DNA of 64,000 nt from Jacaranda mimosifolia. Its lineage: Eukaryota; Streptophyta; Magnoliopsida; Lamiales; Bignoniaceae. Below, one piece after another: positions 12,085 to 22,055 of this stretch. Every line of letters starts with the position of its first letter. Positions within the stretch are counted from its first letter, which is position 1. The stretch lies in contig CM032128.1 in NCBI GenBank assembly GCA_018894105.1, forward strand, positions 29,969,299-30,033,298. Direction: 5' to 3'. The notes beneath the pieces are model-generated. The model searched no databases. It was given only the letters and a program-made list of their open reading frames with translations, and was not told where the DNA came from. The position numbers and the translations under genes were made by a program.

Positions 12085-13578
12085 AAAGTTTCAAAAATTT
12101 AAAATATATATTTAAAAAATATCAATCCGTTTTATCGTACCCAAAGGAAATAAAGAGTAACCAAAATTATATTCCGACAGAAGACTCTGAATACATGTTA
12201 CTAAAATATTATCCCTGAAAACCAGTGGTAAGAAAAAATTACCTGGGATCAAATTTGCCCGACCATCCTGAGAACGGTAGAAAGAAGGATTGCAAATTTT
12301 TAACTCGTACAATAATATTGGCCACAGTTGTTGGCCCAATTACCGAAACAAAACCATTCACCTTACTGATCGGATTGTGGAAAACAATGCAATAACACGT
12401 GCTGCTGCTAAATTAAAATTATTAATTCTCTTTTTCTTTTTCTTTTTTTTGTAATTAAATAAAAAATAAAAAAAAAAAGGAAGAAAAAACAGAGAATGCA
12501 GGAACCGCGGAAACACAGAATCCCGAGAAAGAAGATGGTGAAGTGGAGTAGGGGAGGTCGTCCACTGCCTCAATTTTTTATTAATTCCCACATCTTTTAT
12601 TTGTCATATCCAAAATATAGCATTTTTACACTCCCTACGTCTTTAGGGGGGGGGGGGGGGGGGGAAAGAAAGGACAAACCGAGCTCGAGTTTTTTTAATT
12701 AATAATTGAAAAGGTAAAATTTTTTACTTTTCTATACTTATTAATTTTAAAAATTATGATTTTAATTAAAATATTAATTTTAAATCAATCAATAAATAAA
12801 TGACAAACAATCCACATATTCGCATGTAATGGATTCTAAACTTACGTACTGAGAAATGAGATATAGTTTGAAATAAAAAGGCAAGCTAGTTTCGTTGGTG
12901 TCCCTATCAAAACACTTTAATATTTAAGTTAATAGATGGTGAGATGAATTAAATATTTTATCAAATAAATTTAAAATAATAAAATGTATCACTAAAGTGC
13001 TTAACTAGTATAATGATATGAATATATAATATCATGCGCCTTAGTATAAATAATAAATGGTTCGAATCTTAATATGTCATATCAGAATTATAATAAATTA
13101 AGTTGAACCTATTTAAAGAGATACAAAATCTTAAAATATTTGCACAATAAATCCGTTTGAGGAGGTAGGACTACCTTTTTACGTATTTTCCATTATGAAA
13201 AATACAGCATGTCTTTTTTCTTTTTTCCCTAGGAATTTTTGTGCCATAATAGAAACATCATCATCTTAATTGAAACAAAGGAAAAAAAGAAAAGAAAAAG
13301 CCCAATCCAAAGATAAAATAAAAATTAAAAAAATAGACGGATATGGCCAGGGGAAGTAATTGTATATTGTTTGTCTCTTCTCTCTTCCCTCCTCAGTTTT
13401 CCCTTCTTTCCATGGCCGTAGAGCTGAAACAGTACCCACTATTAGTTAGTTATCGAATGGAGTGAGTTCAAGAAAACAAACGTAAGATAGTCTCGAGAAA
13501 GAAAGTTGGAGAGACCCAATGCAAAGTCCCAGAAGAGTGTGATCTAATTCTAGGATTTGAGGCCACATATTTGCTCAA
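12085..13578. other. 5' flank of the receptor kinase gene
   Basis: This is the upstream region of the plus-strand LRR receptor kinase. It contains a CACGTG (G-box core) near 12397, a run of 19 G (12646-12664) and pyrimidine-rich DNA close to the gene (about 13370-13410, CTCTTCCCTCC) that could lie in the leader. No other gene is recognised. Confidence 0.45.
12646..12664. repeat. G19 homopolymer
   Basis: Nineteen consecutive G lie in otherwise AT-rich DNA about 0.9 kb upstream of the receptor kinase start codon. It is long enough to be length-variable or miscounted by sequencing. Confidence 0.9.
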
Positions 13579-16500
13579 ATGCCAATGCCGAGGCAATTCT
13601 TGAACGCCACCCCGAATTTCTTCCACCTCCACCGTCACCATTACTATATCTCTTATTTCTTCCTCTTCTTGCTCAAAAATCTCTCCCACTCTCCCGTCAC
13701 AGCAGCAAACACTGAAGTTCTTGTACTGTTTTCTTGGCTCCACTCTTCTTCTTCTTCTTCTCCACCTTCTGAATTTTCAAATTGGAACCCACAAGATTCC
13801 AACCCCTGTAAATGGTCATTTATTCAGTGCTCTTCTGATAGTTTTGTGACAGAAATAAATATTCAGTCTGTCCACCTCGCCATCCCCTTTCCTTCCAATC
13901 TTTCCTTCTTAAACTTTCTTGAAAACCTCACTATTTCCGGGGCTAATCTCACTGGAACAATCCCTGTTGATATTGGAGACTGTGTTTCACTGAAAAAGAT
14001 TGATGTTAGTTCCAACAGTCTTGTCGGCAGTATTCCAGCGAGTATTGGGAAGCTTAAAAACCTGGAGGAATTGACTTTGAACTCCAATCAGCTCACCGGG
14101 AAAATTCAGGGGGAGCTTGGTAGTTGCACTAGCCTGAAAAGTATATCATTATTTGACAACAGATTAAGTGGAAGCATTCCTGCTGAGCTTGGAAACCTGT
14201 CAGGTTTAGAAATCCTGCGTGCTGGAGGGAATCAGGATATTGATGGGAAAATTCCAGATGAAATTTCGAACTGCAGAAACTTGCAAGTTTTGGGCCTTGC
14301 TGAAACCAAGATTTCTGGTGGGATTCCTTCTTCATTGGGTAAGTTGAAAAACCTTCATGTTTTGTCGCTTTATACTACAATGCTTTCCGGGGAAATTCCC
14401 CCGGAGATTGGAAACTGCTCAGAGCTTGTGGACTTGTATTTGTACGAGAACAGCCTGTCGGGTTCGCTTCCACGGGAGCTGGGAAAGCTTCTGAAGCTGG
14501 AAAAACTGTTGCTATGGCAGAACAATTTCGTGGGCCCTATTCCTGCAGAGATTGGCAACTGCAAAAACTTGGTCATTCTTGATGTTTCGATAAATTTTCT
14601 GACAGGAACAATACCTGAATCTTTTGGGAACCTCACGAATCTTCAAGAGTTGATGCTCAGCAGCAACAATGTCTCTGGTTCAATCCCTTCTGTTCTTTCC
14701 AATGCCACGAGTTTGATACAGTTTCAGGTTGACAGTAATCAGATTTCTGGCTCAATTCCACCAGAACTTGGCTTGTTGGCACAGCTTCAAGTCTTCTTTG
14801 CATGGGATAACAAGCTTGAGGGAAGCATTCCAGCTGAATTGTCTGGTTGCAAAAGCCTCCAAGCTTTGGATTTGTCCCGCAATTCCCTCACTGGTAGTTT
14901 GCCCCCAAGCATTTTTCAACTAAGAAATCTGACCAAGCTTCTGTTGATTTTTAATGATATATCGGGTTCTATTCCCCCGGAAATAGGCGATTGCAAGTCC
15001 CTTTTTCGATTGAGATTGGCAGGGAATAAAATCAATGGAGATATACCAAAAGAAGTTGGTTTTCTTACCAATCTCACTTTTCTTGATCTATCTAGCAATC
15101 ATCTTAGTGGATCAGTGCCAGATGAAATTGGGAACTGTGGAGAACTGCAGATGCTGAACTTGGCAGGGAATTCACTGAGTGGAAATCTGCCTAGTTCTGT
15201 ATCTTATCTTAGTAAACTAGAGGTGTTGGATGTTTCGATGAATCAGTTTGTTGGCCCAATTCCAAGTAGTTTTGCTGAACTCTTTTCCCTCAATAGACTT
15301 TCACTTGGTAGCAATTCATTCTCAGGGCTAATCCCATCAACCCTTGGCCGCTGTTCAAGACTTCAGTTTCTTGATGTGAGCCGGAACCAACTGTTTGGGA
15401 GCATTCCGGTGCAAATCTTTGAAATTGAGGCTCTTGAAATTGCTTTAAATTTGAGCTGGAATGCCTTGACAGGGGAAATTCCACCTCAGATTGTTGCTCT
15501 AAACAAGCTCTCTGTACTGGACCTGTCACACAACAAGCTTGAAGGAGATTTGATGTCTCTTTCCGGACTTGTGAACCTCGTTTCATTGAATATTTCCTAC
15601 AATAATTTCACAGGTTACCTCCCTGATAACAAGCTGTTCAGACAGCTATCAGCTACAGAACTAGCTGGAAATAAAGGTTTGTGTGCTTGGGGACAGGACT
15701 CGTGTTTCTTGAGCAATGGACAAGGTACGAGAATGTCTTACAACAGAAGTATTAGGCGGTTGTGGAGGCAAAAACTGGCCATTGCCTTACTGGCTGTTGT
15801 GACAGTAGCCTTGGGAGTTCTTGGCAGTGTAGCAGTTATTAGGATTAGAAGAATGAATGGAGGAGACACAGATTCTGAACTGGGAGTCAGTGAAGCATTT
15901 TCTTGGAAATTTACTCCATTTCAGAAGCTGAACTTTTCAGTTGAGCAAGTACTAAGATGTCTTGTGGAAGACAATGCAATCGGTAAGGGATGCTCAGGAA
16001 TTGTCTACCGAGCAGAACTTGATAATGGTGAAGTCATTGCAGTGAAGAAGCTATGGCCAACGGCAACACAAGACGATAAAAGTTACAACTGTCGAAACGA
16101 TCATCAGTTGGGCAATAGTGGAGTCCGGGATTCCTTTTCAACTGAGGTCAAAACGCTCGGCTCCATCCGACACAAGAACATTGTCAAGTTCTTAGGTTGC
16201 TGCTGGAATCAGACCACTAAATTACTTATGTATGACTACATGCCTAATGGCAGCCTAGGGAGTCTCCTTCATGAAAAAAGTGGAGGCTGTCTGGAGTGGG
16301 ATGTGAGGTACAGAGTCATTCTTGGAGCAGCACAAGGGTTAGCTTATCTACACCATGATTGCATCCCCCCCATTGTCCATAGGGACATTAAGGCCAACAA
16401 CATTCTAATCGGCCTTGATTTTGAGCCTTACATTGCTGATTTTGGACTTGCTAAACTTGTTGATGATGGACAGTTCGCCAAATCCTCCAACACGGTCGCT

Positions 16501-17120
16501 GGTTCCTACGGTTATATAGCTCCCGGTTAGTTAGTTAGTTAGTTAGTTGATCTTTCTTACATATCTCCTTGGTAGAATGTAATAAACAACTGATGCATTT
16601 CTTTGCCTAATATGCAGAGTATGGCTACATGATGAAAATAACAGAAAAAAGTGACGTTTATAGCTATGGAGTAGTTGTGCTGGAAGTATTAACGGGTAAA
16701 CAGCCGATAGATCCCACAATACCAGAAGGGCTTCACATTGTGGACTGGGTGAGGCAGAAGAGAAGCCAGGGGACTGAGGTTTTAGACCCCAGCTTACGTC
16801 ACCGGCCAGAGCCAGAAATTCAAGAAATGATGCAGACTTTAGGAGTTGCTATGCTTTGTGTGAATCCTTGTCCGGAGGACCGGCCCACAATGAAGGATAT
16901 AGCAGCAATGCTGAAGGAAATAAGGCACGAAAGAGAGGAGATTCCGAAGGTTGATGTGCTTATAAAAGGGTCACAAGTTGGTGAAAATAAGAGTTCCAAT
17001 GGAGGGTCATCATCAACAATGCAGGGGTTGTATTTGCAGAGTAATAATTCCAGCTTTTCTGCGTCTTCTTTGTTGCATTCGTCTTCCTCCATGGCCAAAT
17101 TTGGATTCAATAAACAGTAG
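13579..17120 (+). CDS. LRR-XI receptor kinase, RGI/RGFR (RGF/GLV peptide receptor) type, complete
   Basis: Two exons, 13579-16525 and 16618-17120, join in phase 1 (GCT CCC G | AG TAT). They give 1149 residues, the usual length for this group. Order: signal region; LRR cap (NWNPQDSNPCKW); about 22-24 plant LRRs; transmembrane segment near 731-753 (KLAIALLAVVTVALGVLGSV); kinase domain from about 795 with G-loop IGKGCSGIVY (near 800), AVKK lysine, HRD (VHRDIKANN), DFG and APE. It is therefore an active-looking RD kinase. Residues 214-217 are RAGG, the RxGG motif reported for RGF-peptide receptors. Residues 477-479 are RLR, the RxR motif used by LRR-XI receptors to hold the peptide C-terminus. 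The N-terminus (MPMPRQ) and the tail (SFSASSLL.SSSS) both resemble the Arabidopsis RGI1/RGI2 (RCH) proteins, which perceive sulfated RGF/GLV peptides at the plasma membrane and sustain the root meristem. The family assignment is firm; which paralogue it matches is not. Confidence 0.95.
16526..16617 (+). other. Intron of the receptor kinase gene, TTAG-repeat donor
   Basis: This is a 92-bp GT-AG intron within the activation segment, splitting the Glu codon of the APE motif. The donor lies in a tetranucleotide repeat (GTTAGTTAGTTAGTTAGTTG), so five GT dinucleotides follow at 4-bp spacing. Only the first restores the reading frame. The acceptor is TATGCAG at 16611-16617. Confidence 0.93.
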
Positions 17121-17169
17121 AATGGATGTGTTTTTGTAGTTATCCATACAAGGGGTTACTGTTTTTGTT

Positions 17170-17196
17170 CCCCCCCCCCCCCCCCCCCCCCCCCCC
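17170..17196. repeat. C27 homopolymer in the presumed 3' UTR
   Basis: Twenty-seven consecutive C begin 50 bp after the receptor kinase stop codon, followed by a T run. It is probably transcribed as part of the 3' UTR. The exact length should be regarded as uncertain. Confidence 0.9.
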
Positions 17197-17756
17197 TTTT
17201 TTCTTATATGTAGTTAACTTAGTTTTTGTATTTTACACCATTTTGTGGAAATATTGATAACTTCAGATGTCAGTTGTTTAGTTTTCATTATGTTTCTGAA
17301 CTGAATTTCAATTGCAAAATCGTTCTGATATACTGCTATCACTTCTTCAAGTCCCTTATATATATATATTTTCTTTCCGGCAAAAACGAAAACAAATTAC
17401 TCATGGATAACAGTATTCAAGCTGTCACAAATTAGGCCAAGAAGAGTGTCACTCAAACTGGGATCTAGTAACGAGTTTACAACAATGTGGTGGGGACCAA
17501 CGGGTTTGCTCTGTTATAGTAAGTTCCCACATAAATTTAAATATGTTGAATCACTTATAGAACATTCTTCTATAATTTTGATTTTTTTATCGCGTCAACT
17601 AACTGATATTTTTCCTGTAGTATTTAGATTAATGACTTTATAAAATTATGTTGACACAATTTGTGAGACATCTCTATTTTCTCTTATAAAATATTTAAAA
17701 TTCTTCTTACTCGACTTTCAATTTGCCTCCAACCATCAAATAATACGTGAATTGTC

Positions 17757-17796
<40 letters not shown>

Positions 17797-18071
17797 GAGA
17801 AAAGAAAAAAAGAAAGGTATCCGAAGTTCCGTATTTAGGTTTATTTGGCCTTTTTTAGCTTAGACCTCTTGTAATCAATTCAACTTACAATTGGGCTAGG
17901 AGTGTCAAAAATAAGATCCAAATCTGGATGCAGACAGAATTCAGTCTCATACTGGCATAGTGGAGTTATGATGAGTTTATTAAAATTTGGGCTCCCACTT
18001 TGACAAATTTTATGAACCTTCTAGAATTTCACATCCTACTATTAGGCCCATTTTAAAATTTTGATATATGT
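17197..18071. other. 3' flank of the receptor kinase gene; no gene seen
   Basis: AT-rich DNA with a TA tract (about 17359-17370) and a CTTTT/TTTTC-rich pyrimidine stretch at about 17757-17796 facing an A-rich stretch (17797-17815), which could fold into a hairpin. Open frames of 65-69 codons show no recognisable features. Confidence 0.4.
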
Positions 18072-18080
18072 GTAAAAATA

Positions 18081-18750
18081 GGACTGTCAATAGATCGAAT
18101 TTTGATTTGAATTCAATTCGAATTTTAAATTTTTTAATTGATTAAAATATTTAATAGATTAGATCCAATTATAAATATTCATAATTGAAAATAAATGGAT
18201 TGAATATGGAATTAAGCAATTCGATTTGTTAAAGATTCGAATTCAAACTTTAGTAATTTTTTATTAAATTAATACTCTATATATAATATGAATAAAGATT
18301 TTAAACTAAAATCTTTATATTATGTTGGCCTAATGTCTATATTATACTATTATATTGAGCTTTAATCTAAAAATAAGTGGCATACTAAAAAAAATGTCAA
18401 ATATAGTAGTGTATAATAGTTTACCTATATATTGATATAATATTATATATGAGTTTAATATTCAAATATTTGATTTTTAGACAAATATATGATAAAAAGT
18501 TATTAAAAATTCAAATATAACGTAAATTTACTTTGTAAATACAATATTTTTATACAATTCAAAAGGGGGGAGAAAAGAAAAAAAAAATGAAATCAGGCTG
18601 ATTTTTTTTTTATCGATTATCGAATTCAGATATGATACTGATTAATAAAAGTTCTATAAAACATACGGTCAAATTTGAATATAAATTTTGATAATCAAAT
18701 TTAAATTCAAATATAACTAATTTCAAATTCGATTCGTTGACAGCCTTATA
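18081..18750. mobile_element. Mutator-like MITE, 670 bp
   Basis: The left end, GGACTGTCAATAGATCGAAT, pairs with the right end read inward, GGCTGTCAACGAATCGAATT, after a short terminal offset. The flanks carry 9-bp direct repeats with one mismatch, GTAAAAATA (18072-18080) and GTGAAAATA (18751-18759). The core is AT-rich and non-coding. Confidence 0.68.
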
Positions 18751-19031
18751 GTGAAAATATACAAATATGCATAAATTGATTTTCCTCAGCCCTCAAGCTT
18801 GTGCTAAAATCCATTTACAATTTCAAAACTCGTCTTAATTAAGCGGAACAGAATGAACATTCTACCTAGATCTATTGTGCGCATGCTCACATGCACTATC
18901 ATGTCCATCCGCTTGTGTTACGTGCGTTATTTAAAATATAATTTGTATATATCACCACCTGTAATTTCAAATTTCACATTCCAGACATATATATGCTTTG
19001 TTTAGATATCTGAAAAGACTTTGCATGCTAA

Positions 19032-20244
19032 GGCCATGTTTGGTTGGTGGAATTAGGTAGGATTAGGAAAAATTATCACACTCAATCTAATGTTTGGTTC
19101 GTATGATTGTATACACATATGCTCGTGTTTTATCATCGGGCCCGTATATATAAACTCAATTCTTGATATTAATAAACCCACTCCAGCCCCTTGGATTATT
19201 CATCCCACTTATCCATTTCAGCAAAAAGTCCAATTGGTCCTTAATTTTTTTTTTGCAAATTACTAGAATGCCTAAATTATAAAATAGTTTTTTTTAAAAA
19301 ATTAAATTATTATAAATAATTTCATATTTTTCTGTAATTATAAAATTATGAAACTATTTTTGAATAGTTATGTGAAGAAAAATTATTATAAAATTAATTA
19401 TTTTTTATTTCTATCTTGGATGATTATAATATTATTTGAAAATTATAAAAAATAACTATGGATTAAGAGAGTAAATTATAGATTAATAATCAATAAGGCC
19501 TTTCAATTTATAAAAATAAATTAATAATTAATAATTTTGGAAATTATAAGTAATAACTTGTTTGTTTTAAATTAGTAATTTAAGAAAATTAACAAAATTA
19601 ATTATGTATTATAATTTTATGAAATGAAATTAATGATTCTGAACTTACATTATAAATTAAAATTTAATAATTTTGAATAACATTAAAATAATTTAATTTA
19701 TTTTGAATTAGTAATTTTGAAAAATTGGAAAAAAAAATTCAAGCTATTAATATTGGAAAATTATTAAACTGACCGAAATGTTATATTTACACATATCATA
19801 ACTATAAAAAAGTTAATTTATTTTTATTCCAATTTATTAATTTTATAAATTAATGCTTTTGAAAAATTCTAAAAATAAATTAAAAATTATGGGTTGGATT
19901 CCTTCTGTTGAAACTTTGGGAAGTGATTAAATCAATAAAAACAGGGAAGGAAAATAATTTGAAAAAAGTGAACGTGTCTCCGCAACTATTCATTGCAAAA
20001 ATAATTTATGAAAAAAAAGAGAAGAGAAAGGATTGCTTGTCTTTTTTAAGGTAAAGGATAGCATAGTCATTTCATAAAATAATCAAATGACAAGAATTAT
20101 TATACCTCCAACCAAACAACAATCACGTGGGTATATTTACAAACAATCATGCAAACCAAACAATACTACAATAGTTAATAATCACACAACTTATCATGAG
20201 ATAAGTTATCAAGGGATAAAATTAAAATCCAACCAAACTTGGCC
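19032..20244. mobile_element. Harbinger-like non-autonomous element, 1.2 kb
   Basis: The terminal inverted repeats are GGCCATGTTTGGTTGGTGGA on the left and GGCCAAGTTTGGTTGGATTT read inward from the right. The 3-bp direct repeat TAA flanks both ends (19029-19031 and 20245-20247), the insertion signature of PIF/Harbinger elements. The interior is very AT-rich and I see no transposase. Confidence 0.82.
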
Positions 20245-20330
20245 TAAGAGTTGCAATTATAGGATATTAACCTCATTATTTATATGTATTCTATATAGTC
20301 ACTACAAATTATAGTTTTCAATAGAATTAG

Positions 20331-20904
20331 GAGAGTGCTTGGTAAAACTTATTTAAAAGATCTTATAAATTTTTATATTTTATAAAATATTTTTTAAATT
20401 TGTACATGTTAGATCTAATTTTGAAAATTATTTTTAAGATATTTAGATAAAATAAAATTGGAAGACCTACAAGGTATTAGATTAATATAATTAAAATTGA
20501 AAACATCTATAAAATTTTAAAAATAAATTGATGGACCATATATATATTTTAAAAACTTATAAACCCCTTAAAAATTTTACACAAACACTTTATAATATCT
20601 CATAAACTTTCAAACATCATATAAATTATTTTAACGAGTCTATAAACTAGGGGAATAAATGAGTCGAGCCGAGCTCGAATCTAGCAAAGCTCAAGCTCAG
20701 CTTATTAAATAGACGAAGGCTTGAGCGAGCCTTATCGAACTTGGCTTGTCATAAGAAAGTGGAAGAACTTGATTCGTATAAGTTTAGATGAACTCCAACT
20801 CGCATAGGTTTAGATTAGTTCAAGCTTATTTAAGCTCAAAATAAAATCTATAATTATTAACTTTTCAAAAAAAATTATTATTTTTATAAAAATAACAAAC
20901 AAAA

Positions 20905-20940
<36 letters not shown>

Positions 20941-21122
20941 CATCATCTTAATAGACCTTATTATATATAACTATATATACAATATATAAAAAAATTTGTT
21001 TAGCTTCGTGAGCTTTTTGAGTTATTGAGCTCGACTTGACTCGTTTGATTGAGGAGCTCGAACTGTTTGTGAATTGTCTCATCTGATTTACACCCTTACT
21101 ATAAACTCACCCAAATACACTC
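20331..21122. mobile_element. TTATAAG-family MITE interrupted by a second MITE
   Basis: The left end GAGAGTGCTTGGTAAAACTT and the right end read inward GAGTGTATTTGGGTGAGTTT match the ends of the element at 53128-53512. Between them sits an intact Mutator-like MITE (20649-21098) with its own target duplication. Removing it rejoins the outer element, so the outer one is older. Confidence 0.72.
20649..21098. mobile_element. Mutator-like MITE nested in another MITE
   Basis: A 450-bp element bounded by the perfect 9-bp direct repeat CTATAAACT (20640-20648 and 21099-21107). The ends are AGGGGAATAAATGAG and, read inward from the right, TAAGGGTGTAAATCAG. Sub-terminal GAGCTCGA-type motifs recur near both ends, and a (TTA)n run lies at about 20907-20940. 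Confidence 0.85.
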
Positions 21123-22055
21123 TAAGTCAACTCAAACGTAAGAATGGTTACATTATTGTGTACTTTAGTACTTAATATGAATATATAATTTACATACTTA
21201 ATAAGTAAATATAAAGCATAACAATCTAAATGTATAGTTTCTTCACCCATTCTAACATACATTATCTAAATGCATATATATAAATGGGAAATGTTACTAC
21301 ATTAAAATCATAACAATCTAATTGTATGGATTCCTTTGTTTGCTCATTCTATTCATATAGGAGAACTTCTCACACCATCAAATTGGTCTCACTTGTTCAA
21401 TTTTCTCATAGGACTTCACTAGCTCTGAAAAGACTCATCAAATTATTGATGACTACTAATTCTTTTAATTTACCAGTGTGTTATCTTATACTCTTGGATA
21501 GGCTCCATTTTAATCAACCATCAATTAATTATGACCAATATAAACATTTCATTAATTATGTCATTGCTAAATCTAGAATTAAAATCTGAAGTACAAACTG
21601 CCAACAACCATAGTTGCAAGCCTTCACGCTCATACAAAAATCACAAAATAGACGAAGCCAAAAAAATGTACAATAAAATCAACTGGAACTTAGAACAATA
21701 CTTAGAATTCAGAATATGTATATTTCGAGACATCATTCCTTACAATAGCATTGATAAAATAGAAACCTAATTATTGTCACAACATTACATAGATCGACCA
21801 TAGTAATTTGTTAAGTAATATGTAGTAAGACAAATACATAGTCAAGACGTAGGGGCTGCATAACATAACATACAACCAAGCAGACAACCCTCAACAAGAA
21901 AGCAGCCCAGATTCGAACCAGATACTATGTACCACACTTAATTATATCAGTCTATATATAACACAATTTTGGATCCCCAACGTTTGATCTTCACAAAGAA
22001 AAGCCCAAGTAATCCAATTTGTCCATCGAGGGTCATCTTTTCTATCTCCATTTTT
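21123..22055. other. 3' flank of ABI3; no gene seen
   Basis: This is the downstream region of the minus-strand ABI3 gene, and its 3' UTR and polyadenylation site should lie here. The overlapping 79-87-codon open frames at 21326-21770 have no recognisable domain. Confidence 0.4.

Noticed and set aside
13468..15586. Minus-strand open frames of 60-98 codons across the receptor kinase gene
   Set aside because: They are complements of the LRR coding sequence; the plus-strand protein is fully explained.
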